A stretch of 61,229 nt of DNA from contig QZLB01000092.1 in the NCBI GenBank assembly GCA_004796425.1, positions 1 to 61,229 of the forward strand, written 5' to 3'. Below are positions 1 to 9,542 of this stretch, in pieces (within the stretch, counting starts at the first letter, position 1; each line of letters begins with the position of its first letter). A program made the translations under genes and the position numbers. The DNA comes from Desulfobulbaceae bacterium (lineage in GTDB: Bacteria > Desulfobacterota > Desulfobulbia > Desulfobulbales > Desulfocapsaceae). Under the pieces are notes generated by a model. The model did not search any database. It worked only from the letters and a program-made list of their open reading frames with translations, and had not been told where the DNA came from.

Positions 1-531
1 TATACTGACACCGACAATGAGATCAAGGCCGTTCGAAACCTCTGTGAAGCTGCCGGAGCACGTGTTGCCCTGTCTCGCCACTGGGAGCATGGCGGTGATG
101 GTGCTGTGGAGTTTGCCGATGCGGTAATCGATGCATGCGAAGAACCAAATGATTTCAGGTTCCTCTACGAGCTTGATACACCGCTGGAGAAACGCATTGA
201 ACTCATCGCCAAAGAAGTTTATGGCGCAGATGGTATCTCTTTTACACCAGAAGCGACTGCCAAACTGAAACGTCTGGCAGACGATCCTGAGATGGCGACC
301 ATGGGCACCTGTATGGTTAAAACACATCTGTCGTTGTCACATGATCCCAAACTGAAGGGCGTTCCGAAAGGATGGACATTGCCGATCAGTGATATCCTCA
401 CCTATAAAGGAGCTGGGTTTGTGGTACCGGTCGCCGGCGCTATCAGCTTGATGCCAGGTACCGGTTCAGACCCCGCCTATCGACGTGTGGATGTCGACCT
501 CGAAACGGGCAGAGTGACAGGAGTATTCTAA
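1..531 (+). CDS. fhs: formate--tetrahydrofolate ligase, C-terminal part (5' end outside window)
   Basis: The reading frame is open from the first base and encodes the last 176 residues of an enzyme normally about 550-590 residues long, so only the C-terminal third is present. It makes 10-formyl-tetrahydrofolate from formate, ATP and tetrahydrofolate in the cytoplasm, feeding one-carbon metabolism or the methyl branch of the Wood-Ljungdahl pathway. The C-terminal stretch with [15 protein letters not shown] and the earlier MATMGTC and [10 protein letters not shown] segments are characteristic of the family. A GTG at 106 is internal and not the start. The gene is followed by a long inverted repeat at 566-608. 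Confidence 0.95.
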   Translation, partial: YTDTDNEIKAVRNLCEAAGARVALSRHWEHGGDGAVEFADAVIDACEEPNDFRFLYELDTPLEKRIELIAKEVYGADGISFTPEATAKLKRLADDPEMATMGTCMVKTHLSLSHDPKLKGVPKGWTLPISDILTYKGAGFVVPVAGAISLMPGTGSDPAYRRVDVDLETGRVTGVF

Positions 532-565
532 CGAACGCGACTGTCGCTGGTATTTTATGAGAGAA

Positions 566-608
566 GGGTGTAATATTAACAGTGAGATTCACTATTCCTA
601 TTACACCC
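566..608 (+). terminator. nested inverted repeat, probable terminator or mRNA-end structure after fhs
   Basis: A 10-bp outer stem, GGGTGTAATA (566-575) with TATTACACCC (599-608), encloses an inner 5-bp stem AGTGA/TCACT with a 3-base loop (581-593). The downstream bases are only weakly T-rich (TTTAGTTT). This could be a factor-independent terminator of fhs, or an operator or processing structure, because it ends just 19 bases before the pilB start codon. Confidence 0.5.
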
Positions 609-627
609 TTTAGTTTGGAACACATAT

Positions 628-2883
628 ATGGCTGCACCATCTGCATCAACCGCACGGAAATCTTCCATAAAAAAGACGGTCAAAGATCAGTCTGGCGCTG
701 GAAGAATTAAGCTTGGCGAACTGCTGAGTAAAGCCGGTTACATCACCACTACCCAGTTTGAGACGGCAAAAAAAGAAGTCCAGAAAAACGGACTTCGAAT
801 GAGTGCCGTTCTGCGGCAGCTTGAGTACATTGATGACAACACGGTTTTCAATTTTCTCAGTCGTCAGCACAACTACCCTCCGGCGGTTATTAAAGATGAA
901 CCACCATCACCAGAAGCAATCAAGCTTGTATCCTATGAGTTAGCGAAAAAATATCTCGCATTTCCACTTCGGCTGGCCGGCAATACACTCCAGGTCACCA
1001 TGGCAGAACCATCTGATGCGACAGCCGTCGAAGAGCTTCAGGATGAGCTGAAAAAGGAGCTATCGGTATGCGTATCAACAGAAAAAGACATCGTTGAGGC
1101 GTATCAGAAGTATTACAAAATTGATGAGGAAGAGGCCAAGTCGTATTTCTCAACCGGTGATGAAGCTGAAGAAGAGATGGCAATCACAGAGGTAGATGAC
1201 TTTGGTGCAATTGTTGCTGAAGCTGCCGATGATTTTACCATTGAGAGTACTGATGAAGACGAAGGACTCGATCAATTTAATGCCTCTGACGCTCCAATTA
1301 TTAAGTTGGTAAATGGTATCCTGGTAAAAGCAGTGCAGGATTCTGTGTCTGATATTCACGTCGAACCGTACGAGAAAAGCATGCAGGTTCGGTATCGCAA
1401 GGACGGTTCACTCTTCAAGTCAATGAACCTCCCCCTGACGATCAAAAACGCCATGATTGCCCGCCTGAAGATCTTATCAGGTCTTGATATTACCGAGCGA
1501 CGCGTACCTCAGGATGGTCGAATCAAGATGCGAATGGGCAAGAATCGCTCAGTTGATTTTCGAGTTTCCTCCCTGCCAACTCTGTTTGGCGAGTCAGTCG
1601 TTCTTCGAATCCTGGATAAAAGTTCACTTAATGTCGATTTGACCAAGCTTGGGTTTGAACAGCAAACATTCGAAATGTTGAAGCGCTGTCTTTCCAGGCC
1701 CCAGGGTTTGTTGCTGGTTACCGGACCGACCGGTTCGGGGAAGACGGTTACCCTCTATTCTGCGCTGAACTCGCTTAACAGCGAGGACATAAAAATCCTG
1801 ACAGCGGAAGATCCGGTGGAGTTTAACTTCAAAGGAATCAATCAGGTCAATGTCAATCAAGAGGTTGGCATGACGTTTGCTGCCGCGCTGAAAGCATTTT
1901 TGCGACAGGATCCTGACATTATAATGGTTGGTGAGATTCGTGATTACGAGACCGCAGAAATTGCGATCAAAGCAGCGATGACCGGCCATCTCGTTTTTTC
2001 AACGCTGCATACTAATGATACTGCTGCAACAATCGGTCGTATGGTAGACATCGGGGTTCCACCCTACATGATTGCATCCTCGGTCACCATGGTTCTGGCC
2101 CAGCGGTTGGGTCGCCGTTTATGTCAGGCCTGTCGGAAGAAAGTTGATTATGATGAAAATACACTTCTCTCTGCTGGCTTCAAAGAAGATGAAGTGAAAG
2201 GGGGAGCCGCGTTCTATGGTCCAAACGGATGCCCCGAGTGTAATGGGCTTGGTTATAAAGGACGGGTTGGTTTTTTTGAGCTTATGGAGGTAACTGAAGA
2301 AGTTGCCAAAGCAATCTCGTCCGAGGTACCTGAGGACCAACTTCGCAAGATTTCTATCAATGAAGGAATGACGCCGCTGAGAGACGCTGCTCTTGAAAAG
2401 GTCAGACAGGGAATTACCAGTATTGATGAAGCTATTCGAAGAACCGTTGCGCACAAAGAAAGTCTGCCAGCCTATCTTGTCAATCCCGATGTCGAAGAAT
2501 ATGAGGATGGCGACACCATCATCAGAGAAGGAAACACCGATATTGATTTTTTCAAATTGATACGCGGTGCGTTAACCGTCGTAAAAGGTGGCAAGAAAAT
2601 AGCTGAACTCACCGAACCGGGAGAATATTTTGGTGAGATGGCCGCAATTTCGGGGGAACAGCGAACGGCCTCCATTATCTCTCAGGGCAGATGCACGATT
2701 AAACGTTTTCCTGGAGATAAAATTGATGAGATAATTGCGAAATATCCAGATGTATCCAATCATCTATTCTCGACCATGACTTCCAGGCTCCTCAAATCCA
2801 ACCAGATCATTGTTAAACTGGCAGGTGGCGGCGCAAGACGACCACCCGGACCGCCTTCCGGAGCTAAAAAATCTGGTCGGTAA
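628..2883 (+). CDS. pilB: PilB/GspE-type pilus assembly ATPase with C-terminal cyclic-nucleotide-binding-like domain
   Basis: This cytoplasmic hexameric ATPase powers type IV pilus extension or a related secretion system. An N-terminal MshEN/GspE-N-like domain lies at about residues 25-165. The ATPase core has Walker A GPTGSGKT at 366-373, an Asp/Walker B region around DPDIIMVGEIRD (428-439), a His box HLVFSTLHTND (454-464), and a zinc-type tetracysteine set at C499, C502, C535 and C538. Unlike ordinary PilB (about 560-580 residues) it continues to 751 with a cNMP-binding-like fold at about 620-735, carrying FGEMAAISGEQRTAS at 668-682. The extreme C-terminus is Pro/Gly/Arg rich. No other pilus gene is in the window, so PilB versus GspE or MshE is not settled by context. 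Confidence 0.9.
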   Translation: MAAPSASTARKSSIKKTVKDQSGAGRIKLGELLSKAGYITTTQFETAKKEVQKNGLRMSAVLRQLEYIDDNTVFNFLSRQHNYPPAVIKDEPPSPEAIKLVSYELAKKYLAFPLRLAGNTLQVTMAEPSDATAVEELQDELKKELSVCVSTEKDIVEAYQKYYKIDEEEAKSYFSTGDEAEEEMAITEVDDFGAIVAEAADDFTIESTDEDEGLDQFNASDAPIIKLVNGILVKAVQDSVSDIHVEPYEKSMQVRYRKDGSLFKSMNLPLTIKNAMIARLKILSGLDITERRVPQDGRIKMRMGKNRSVDFRVSSLPTLFGESVVLRILDKSSLNVDLTKLGFEQQTFEMLKRCLSRPQGLLLVTGPTGSGKTVTLYSALNSLNSEDIKILTAEDPVEFNFKGINQVNVNQEVGMTFAAALKAFLRQDPDIIMVGEIRDYETAEIAIKAAMTGHLVFSTLHTNDTAATIGRMVDIGVPPYMIASSVTMVLAQRLGRRLCQACRKKVDYDENTLLSAGFKEDEVKGGAAFYGPNGCPECNGLGYKGRVGFFELMEVTEEVAKAISSEVPEDQLRKISINEGMTPLRDAALEKVRQGITSIDEAIRRTVAHKESLPAYLVNPDVEEYEDGDTIIREGNTDIDFFKLIRGALTVVKGGKKIAELTEPGEYFGEMAAISGEQRTASIISQGRCTIKRFPGDKIDEIIAKYPDVSNHLFSTMTSRLLKSNQIIVKLAGGGARRPPGPPSGAKKSGR

Positions 2884-2933
2884 TTTCAGGTTAATGGCTA
2901 TCGGCCGATCCTTCTACCTGATCCTAATCTACA

Positions 2934-3893
2934 ATGATCGAGAGAACCCGAAAGATAAAGGTAACGGTTTATTCAGACGGCAGGCCCGGACATGAGAAAC
3001 AGTCACGTGCTCTGGTTACTGCGCTATCTCGCTATTTTACAGTCGAAACTAACTGGGTTATGGTCACGAAGCCATCGGTTTCTTTCCACATCGTTAAACT
3101 AATCTGCTACTTTTTAGGGTGGGGTAGCCGACAGAAACAGACCAATCCCGGTGGACTTATCATTGGGACCGGGTCAGCAACCCATTTACCCATTCTACAC
3201 CAAAAAAAGAGTTCTGGTGCCAGAGCAGTCATCTGTATGTCACCACCTTCGTATCTACTGAGCCGCTTTGATCTCTGTTGTATACCCTCACATGACAACG
3301 TTACAGAGAAAGAAAATGTTTTCCTCACGACAGGACCACCGAGTCTTTGCGTTGATCAAGGAGTGCATAGCCTTTTCAAGGGACTGATTCTGGTTGGCGG
3401 ACCTAATGCTGAAACTGACGGTTGGTATGAGAATAGTATTGCAGAGGCTATCAAACAGATTTTGGAAGTGCATAAATCGATAGAATGGAAAATTTCATCA
3501 TCACCTCGTACACCAACAAAAACTGAAAAAATGCTGAATCAGTTTTGTGACCAACATGAACATGCGACCTTTTATACTTATCAGGAAACAATGCAAGGTT
3601 GGGTTGAAGCCGAATATGCCGCATGTAAAACTGTGTGGGTCACTGCTGATTCTGTTTCGATGGTTTTTGAGGCGCTTTCTGCAGGTTGCCGGGTTGGTAT
3701 AATTCCAGTACAATGGAAGCGCAATACGAATAAGTTTGTTAAAAGTATTCAAATACTTGAAGAACAGGGGAGAGTTTTTTCCCTGACCAAGGGACTGGAT
3801 CAAAAAGTGAATGACACTCCTGAACCAGAACTATTGAACGAGGCCGATCGATGTGCCCGGGAGATAATAAGACGATGGTGGAGCAAAACCTAA
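2934..3893 (+). CDS. ELM1-family (GT-B-like) protein in LPS locus
   Basis: This 319-residue protein resembles the mitochondrial-fission ELM1 family, known in plants and many proteobacteria, where it usually sits among LPS genes. Visible family features are the N-terminal SDGRPGHEKQS (14-24), the GTGSATH segment in the first Rossmann-like half, and VTADSVSMVFEALSAG in the second half, which looks like the nucleotide-sugar site of GT-B glycosyltransferases. Its 3' end overlaps the next glycosyltransferase gene, so the two are probably co-translated. A role in LPS core assembly is inference from context. No strong ribosome binding site is seen at the chosen ATG, so the start is uncertain by a few codons. 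Confidence 0.8.
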   Translation: MIERTRKIKVTVYSDGRPGHEKQSRALVTALSRYFTVETNWVMVTKPSVSFHIVKLICYFLGWGSRQKQTNPGGLIIGTGSATHLPILHQKKSSGARAVICMSPPSYLLSRFDLCCIPSHDNVTEKENVFLTTGPPSLCVDQGVHSLFKGLILVGGPNAETDGWYENSIAEAIKQILEVHKSIEWKISSSPRTPTKTEKMLNQFCDQHEHATFYTYQETMQGWVEAEYAACKTVWVTADSVSMVFEALSAGCRVGIIPVQWKRNTNKFVKSIQILEEQGRVFSLTKGLDQKVNDTPEPELLNEADRCAREIIRRWWSKT

Positions 3894-6157
3894 CGGTCGT
3901 ACAGGTTGTACCCGTAATGGACGAGGGTGGAGTCGAGGGGGAAACCCTTGATTTTGCAAGCTATCTTGCACAATGCGGGCATCGATCGATTGTCATCTCC
4001 GGAGGAGGGCGGCTGGTAAAACAACTGACTGAAAATGGCGTTGAGCACGTAAACTGGGAACATATTGGAGCTAAAAGTTATCGATGTTTGAAATATTTGA
4101 AAAAACTTGCACGATTTCTCGTTGATGAACAGGTCGATATTCTTCATCTGCGGTCCCGCTTACCGGCTTGGATCGGTTATCTCGCCTGGAAAAGTCTCCC
4201 ACCGGATAAACGTCCTCGACTGGTTACAAGTTTTCACGGTTTTTATTCGATTAACTCATATTCTACCATTATGACCAGAGGTGAGAAGGTCATTGCGGTT
4301 TCTAATATGATCAAGGATCATATCCTTGAGCATTACAAAATACACCCTCAGAAAATAGAATTGATCCATGGTGGTTATGATGAGATAGCCTTTAACCCGG
4401 ACTCGGTTGAAAGCCAGCGTCTTCAAGAACTGAGAGACAGGTGGCAAATACCGGACGATCAGGTCGTCTTAATGCTGCCGGGAAGACTCACATCATGGAA
4501 GGGGCAGGATGTTTTTATCGATGCACTTGGGTTGATTAAGGATCTCGACTTTTGTGCGCTGCTGGTTGGTGATACAGAGGATAATAATTCTTTTACAAAA
4601 AGGCTGAAAGACCGGATTTCAGCTCTCGAATTATCAGAAAAGGTTCACCTTGTCGGTCATTGTGCGGATATGCCAGCAGGCCTGATGCTGGCCGATATTG
4701 TAGTATCTGCCTCTTCAAGCCAGCCGGAGGCTTTTGGTAAAGTTGCCATTGAGGCAATGGCCATGGCCAAGCCGGTTGTAGCGACCAAACACGGGGGAAG
4801 CCTGGAGACGGTCAAGGATGGTGAGACAGGGTGGCTTGTGAGACCATCTGATCCACACGCACTTTCAACGGTCTTACGCAATGCTATTTTGAACAAAGAG
4901 CAGTTACCTGAGATTGGCAGAAGGGGAAGAGTCTGGGTTCAGCAAAATTTTACCGCCCGGATCATGGCAGAAAAAACGCTTGGGCTTTATAGGAAACTCA
5001 TTGAGGAAAAAGAACAAAGGAACAAAGGAGAAATCCTATCAGTTGTTCAATTGCTTCCTCGTCTTGAGGTCGGGGGTGTCGAACGAGGGACACTTGAAAT
5101 TGGCAAATATCTTGCCGAAAATAACCACCGATCCTTTGTGATTTCTGCTGGAGGTCGACTAGTCGAACAACTGAACAGCGAGGGAAGTTGGCATATTCCC
5201 TGGAATATTGGCCAAAAAGGTCCGGGGGTTTTGAAATATCTACTGCCACTCAGACGTTTTCTTAAGAACGAAGAGATCGATATTCTACACTTACGATCAC
5301 GTATGCCTGCCTGGGTTGGGTATCTGGTCTGGAAAACCATGCCGAAAAAAAATAGACCCATTCTCATTACGACGTTTCACGGGTATTACTCGGTAAATCG
5401 GTACAGCGCGATCATGACTAAGGGAATGGGGAAGATCGCGGTTTCCAAGGGGATAAGAGAGCATATTAGAGAGAAATACGGTGTCTCAGATAAGGTAACT
5501 CTTATTTATCGTGGAGTTGACAAGGACACCTTTGATCCACGCCAGGTATCAAAGGACCGAATCGATTCCTTGAGAAAGAAATGGCAAATCAGAAATGACC
5601 TTCCCGTGGTAATGCTACCCGGTAGACTCTCAAAGATTAAAGGGCAGGATGTCTTCATTCAGGCAGTCTCATACATGTCACTGCCGTTTCAGGCCATAAT
5701 CGTTGGTGATACTGATGCAAACAGGAATTTTGCCGATGAACTAGAAAAATTAATTCAGACATTACAGGTACAGGAGAAGGTAAAAATGGTTGGTCATTGT
5801 AATGACATGCCTGCGGCACTGCTGCTGGCCGATCTTGTAGTGTCAGCCTCTTCCAATGAGCCGGAAGCCTTTGGCAGAACAACCGTAGAAGCCATGGCTA
5901 TGGGAAAACCAGTTGTTGCTACCGCCCATGGAGGATCCCTTGAGACCGTCAAACCTGACGAAACAGGCTGGTTTGTCGAACCTGGTAATCCGCAGGATCT
6001 TGCCAGAGGAATTGGTGCCGCGTTGGGTTCTCCGACTCAATTGGTGAATTTCGGCAAGGCCGGCAAAAGGACGGTGGATGAAAAGTTCACGACTATTTCG
6101 ATGTGCAGGCAAACAATTGCCCTTTATCAGAAACTGTTCAGACAGTATCGCGCATAA
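3875..6157 (+). CDS. double-length glycosyltransferase: two tandem GT4 (GT-B) copies in one protein
   Basis: This protein of 760 residues is made of two full-length homologous GT4 units, copy 1 from 3875 to about 5020 and copy 2 from about 5030 to 6157. Each has an N-terminal VVQ.(V/L)P....GGVE motif, an ISxGGRLV segment, HLRSR(L/M)PAW, an MLPGRL phosphate-binding loop, and the C-terminal donor motif around S(Q/N)EPEAFG...EAMAM(A/G)KPVVAT.HGG. Both copies keep the EX7E-type glutamates, so both may be active. Single GT4 enzymes are usually 350-400 residues. An ATG at 3851 is also in frame, but 3875 has GGGAG upstream and a shorter overlap with the ELM1-like gene. Probable role: adding two sugars of the LPS core or O-chain. 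Confidence 0.85.
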   Translation: MVEQNLTVVQVVPVMDEGGVEGETLDFASYLAQCGHRSIVISGGGRLVKQLTENGVEHVNWEHIGAKSYRCLKYLKKLARFLVDEQVDILHLRSRLPAWIGYLAWKSLPPDKRPRLVTSFHGFYSINSYSTIMTRGEKVIAVSNMIKDHILEHYKIHPQKIELIHGGYDEIAFNPDSVESQRLQELRDRWQIPDDQVVLMLPGRLTSWKGQDVFIDALGLIKDLDFCALLVGDTEDNNSFTKRLKDRISALELSEKVHLVGHCADMPAGLMLADIVVSASSSQPEAFGKVAIEAMAMAKPVVATKHGGSLETVKDGETGWLVRPSDPHALSTVLRNAILNKEQLPEIGRRGRVWVQQNFTARIMAEKTLGLYRKLIEEKEQRNKGEILSVVQLLPRLEVGGVERGTLEIGKYLAENNHRSFVISAGGRLVEQLNSEGSWHIPWNIGQKGPGVLKYLLPLRRFLKNEEIDILHLRSRMPAWVGYLVWKTMPKKNRPILITTFHGYYSVNRYSAIMTKGMGKIAVSKGIREHIREKYGVSDKVTLIYRGVDKDTFDPRQVSKDRIDSLRKKWQIRNDLPVVMLPGRLSKIKGQDVFIQAVSYMSLPFQAIIVGDTDANRNFADELEKLIQTLQVQEKVKMVGHCNDMPAALLLADLVVSASSNEPEAFGRTTVEAMAMGKPVVATAHGGSLETVKPDETGWFVEPGNPQDLARGIGAALGSPTQLVNFGKAGKRTVDEKFTTISMCRQTIALYQKLFRQYRA

Positions 6158-6161
6158 CAAA

Positions 6162-7391
6162 TTAACGGTGCTTCAAGCTCAACCGGGTGGGCAAACTATG
6201 GTGCGCTGATGCCAGAAGTGCCCCAGACATGAACATGAAGAAGTGACCCGGTTGTGAATCAAGCAGAAAAGAATTCATCAAACAGCCTGACATCATTGCA
6301 ACAATCACGCCTTGCAATATATGTCTTTCTGAATCCTCCAGGGTCATAGACCGGAAGAATTGGCAGGCAAAAAGTCCGAGAAGCAAGGTGATCCCGACGA
6401 GTCCGGTCTGAACCGTTATGAAAAGATACTCATTATGAGGGTTGTTGGTCTGCTTTATCCTGGTTGATTTCGTCTGCTCTTTATGGACCATTTCATACGA
6501 TCCGGTTCCGTGGCCAGTCAAAGGTTTCTTTTTGATCAGCTCAATGGAAGTGAGCCACCAGTCAAACCGCATGCCAATAGAGGTAATGGAAGATCCCCGC
6601 TGGTAATTCTTGATTTCTGAAAGTGCGGCCTCTGTTCTTCTCGAGAAGTTGTCAGAAGACTGGTAGATCGCAGTGAATAATCCAATCACTATAATTGCGG
6701 CGACGATGCAATTTCTGAGTTTGAATTTTTGTAGAATGAAGAGGGCCATCAAAACAGAAAAGACAAACATCCCCGTTCTTCCCGGTGCGATATAAAACAT
6801 GTTTATAACCGCAGCAAGAAAAAGCACAATCCAGAGCAACCGGTATTGCTTCGAGGCGAACGATTTATGGAGCATCCAGAAACTGAGGATCGCCATGAAC
6901 AAACTATGGGTAATATGATAGACGACGGAATAACCAAATTTTCCTGCAGATGGAATGATTCCGGCCTTCATTCCATATGATATACACATCAAAACGACAC
7001 AACCTAATATAAATGCCTGCTCTGCATACTTACTGTATTTCTTAGACGATGAGAGAAGCGCTACAACTATAGGGAGCAGAATGAGCTCCCGGTATTTCTT
7101 TAATACATACAAACCCTTTTCAAGATTGTCTGGAGAATATGAGATTGCGACTGCCAGCAGGATAAACAGTAAAAGGGAAATGCCGGTAGCGGGGACAGAC
7201 CGGATGGTTCTGGCAAGAGAGAGAAAAGTGCCTGAGAAAAACCATGATAGGACAAAAAGTGCGGTAAACAAGCCCATTAATGAGGTAGAAAGCGGTGTCG
7301 AGAAAGCTGCAAGGCAGACAAAAATACACCCGGCCCGGGTTATTTTTCCAGGTAACCGACTATCCAGCGATGTTTTGAGTGATGTAGTCAT
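6162..7391 (-). CDS. waaL: O-antigen ligase (WaaL family) membrane protein
   Basis: This polytopic inner-membrane protein of about 409 residues has some ten to twelve hydrophobic segments. A large periplasmic loop near the middle to C-terminal third carries R.DWW..S..L...P..GHG.GSY, followed by NNPHNEYL, the conserved Wzy_C/O-antigen-ligase signature with its catalytic-type His. It would join undecaprenyl-linked O-antigen to lipid A-core on the periplasmic face. O-antigen polymerase (Wzy) shares the fold and cannot be excluded. It is convergent with the tandem glycosyltransferase (4-base gap) and lies downstream of msbA on the same strand. I use the ATG at 7391; a TTG at 7403 is also in frame. 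Confidence 0.85.
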   Translation of the reverse strand: MTTSLKTSLDSRLPGKITRAGCIFVCLAAFSTPLSTSLMGLFTALFVLSWFFSGTFLSLARTIRSVPATGISLLLFILLAVAISYSPDNLEKGLYVLKKYRELILLPIVVALLSSSKKYSKYAEQAFILGCVVLMCISYGMKAGIIPSAGKFGYSVVYHITHSLFMAILSFWMLHKSFASKQYRLLWIVLFLAAVINMFYIAPGRTGMFVFSVLMALFILQKFKLRNCIVAAIIVIGLFTAIYQSSDNFSRRTEAALSEIKNYQRGSSITSIGMRFDWWLTSIELIKKKPLTGHGTGSYEMVHKEQTKSTRIKQTNNPHNEYLFITVQTGLVGITLLLGLFACQFFRSMTLEDSERHILQGVIVAMMSGCLMNSFLLDSQPGHFFMFMSGALLASAHHSLPTRLSLKHR

Positions 7392-7444
7392 AAAGAATTG
7401 CAATCATGCAAAATCACAGAACCAGCTGATTCACGATTGTACCA

Positions 7445-9172
7445 TTAATTGTGTTGCATGTTATACAAAAGTTCATATTCACCATGCAGAGCAAGAAGCT
7501 CATCATGGGTGCCATCTTCAACAATCTGTCCCTGTTTAATGACAATGATCCGGTCCGCGTTTTTGATTGTGGAGAGACGGTGTGCGATCACAAATGTAGT
7601 TCTGTTTTTCATGAGGGTTTCAAGCGCATCCTGAACCTCTCTCTCTGATTCAGTATCCAAGGCAGATGTGGCTTCATCCAATATCAGGATTGGGGCATTC
7701 TTCAGAAGCGCTCGGGCAATCGAAATTCTTTGTCTCTCTCCACCTGAAAGGCGGGCACCACCTTCCCCGATAATCGTATCAAAGCCGTCTGGCAGTGACA
7801 TGATAAAGCCATAGGCGTTTGCCGCACGTGCTGCCTGTTTAATCTGTTCATCACTGCTTTCAAGACTGCCGTAACTAATGTTATTCCGCACACTGTCATT
7901 GAACAGGATTGTTTGTTGGGTGACCATGGCAATCTGGTCTCTGAGAGATCTCATGGTGATATCGCGTATATCATTTGAATCAATCAGAATGTGACCCTCT
8001 GTTACTTCAAGAAATCGAGGAATGAGGTTGGTAAATGTGGTCTTGCCTCCACCACTGTGGCCAACAATCGCAAGGTTTTGCCCTCTTGGTACCGTGAGTG
8101 ATATATCTTTGAGGGCGACATTTTCATCGTCGTAGCTGAAATAGACATTTTTAAACTCAATTTTTTGGGAAAAAGGTGTCAACTCGGTGGCACCTACCCG
8201 GTCAGAGATTGCCGGTTCGATATCCATTACCGCATAAACCCTGGTAGCCGCAGCAAAGCCCTGTTGAATGGTGGAATTGACCCTGCTGATCTTTTTAATT
8301 GGTTCATACGCTACGAAAAGTGCGGTCATTAGCGTAAAAAAAGTACCCGGTGAGGTGGTTTGATTAATGACCTCTCTCCCGCCAAACCAGATAAATAGAG
8401 CCAAGGCGATCCCACCAATAAATTCCATGATCGGATGTTGCAGGCAGCGATACCGTGCATCCCGGGTGGTAACGTTGAAGAGGGTGTTGAGTTGATTTAC
8501 GTATCGTTTGTTCTCATATGCTTCCATATTAAATGCTTTCACGATCCGGTTTCCGGTAATGGTTTCATGCAGGATATTGGAAACATGAGCGGTTTCCTCC
8601 TGTGCTTTGGTTGAGAGCTTACGAAATATTTTACCAAACCGAACAATCGGGTAGGCGGCAATCGGCAGGACAATGAAACAGAAAAGAGCGATACGCCAGT
8701 TCAGGTAGAAAACCATCGCTAACAGAGCAACAACCGTACATAAATCTTTAAGGATAGCAATGAGGGCACTCGAAACTGCATGTTGTATCAGGTTGATATC
8801 TGATAAAATTCTGGAAATAAGAGTACCAGTTGGGAAGGTATTGAAAAATGAAAGCGGTTGAATATGCAGATGCCTGAAAATCTCAGTTCGAAAATCTTTT
8901 ATAATTGATAACCCAACCTTTTCAAGAATGTAGGTATAGCTGTAATAAAAAATCCCTTTTACACCAAAAATGGTGATGATGACGAAGACGAGGATCATCA
9001 GCCATGATTCGTTCTTGGCGATAAATATTTTGTCAATCAGATCCTTGACCAGATAGGTCTGCCCAGCGGTAAGAAGCGCCACCATAACCATCGCAAACAT
9101 TGAGAATATCATTTGCGTTCGGTATGGTTTAATAGCGTTATAAAGTCTTGATAATATTTCTTTATTACTCAT
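7445..9172 (-). CDS. msbA: MsbA-type lipid A/core export ABC transporter (fused permease-ATPase)
   Basis: A half-transporter of about 575 residues that dimerises to flip lipid A-core across the inner membrane. Six transmembrane segments lie in the first 300 residues. The ATPase domain follows, with Walker A GHSGGGKTT, a Q-loop, the ABC signature LSGGERQRISIARALL, Walker B ILILDEATSALD and the H-loop IAHRLST. The length matches MsbA (about 580). I take ATG 9172, which has AGG about 11 bases upstream, over an in-frame GTG at 9196. O-antigen ligase follows 53 bases downstream, consistent with one LPS-export transcript. Confidence 0.92.
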   Translation of the reverse strand: MSNKEILSRLYNAIKPYRTQMIFSMFAMVMVALLTAGQTYLVKDLIDKIFIAKNESWLMILVFVIITIFGVKGIFYYSYTYILEKVGLSIIKDFRTEIFRHLHIQPLSFFNTFPTGTLISRILSDINLIQHAVSSALIAILKDLCTVVALLAMVFYLNWRIALFCFIVLPIAAYPIVRFGKIFRKLSTKAQEETAHVSNILHETITGNRIVKAFNMEAYENKRYVNQLNTLFNVTTRDARYRCLQHPIMEFIGGIALALFIWFGGREVINQTTSPGTFFTLMTALFVAYEPIKKISRVNSTIQQGFAAATRVYAVMDIEPAISDRVGATELTPFSQKIEFKNVYFSYDDENVALKDISLTVPRGQNLAIVGHSGGGKTTFTNLIPRFLEVTEGHILIDSNDIRDITMRSLRDQIAMVTQQTILFNDSVRNNISYGSLESSDEQIKQAARAANAYGFIMSLPDGFDTIIGEGGARLSGGERQRISIARALLKNAPILILDEATSALDTESEREVQDALETLMKNRTTFVIAHRLSTIKNADRIIVIKQGQIVEDGTHDELLALHGEYELLYNMQHN

Positions 9173-9542
9173 CGATGTTGGCCTATGAGAACTCACGGTA
9201 AAGGCGAGTATAATTGATTATTTGCATGATTACGTAAAAGTTCTGTAAGATAGCAGACTCATCATCTTTTGTACACAATAGCTCGCTTTTCAATTGGTAT
9301 TTATTACAGAATCGAACGATTTGAGGGGGGGAGGGAACCTGCGGACAGGATTGAGGTACATCTTGCATAATCGTTGGGACGTAATTTTGCGTAAAGGTTC
9401 AGTTGAAAAATGATGATGCAGTGAGTATTGTGCCACCTCGAATATGACAGAAATATTAATCTGCTGACTACTGCGATGTTCTGGCAATGAGGTGGCTATT
9501 GCACATTGGTGAGCCAGCAAATACTTTTTTTCAGGTGATTGA
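9173..9542. other. intergenic region between divergent msbA and GT2 operon
   Basis: About 370 bases without a convincing gene. It should hold the divergent promoters of the msbA-waaL and glycosyltransferase transcripts, but I see no clear -35/-10 pair. An 8-bp inverted repeat, GCCACCTC (9432-9439) and GAGGTGGC (9489-9496), lies about 50 bases before the GT2 start and could be an operator or weak hairpin. A G7 run lies near 9326. Confidence 0.5.
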
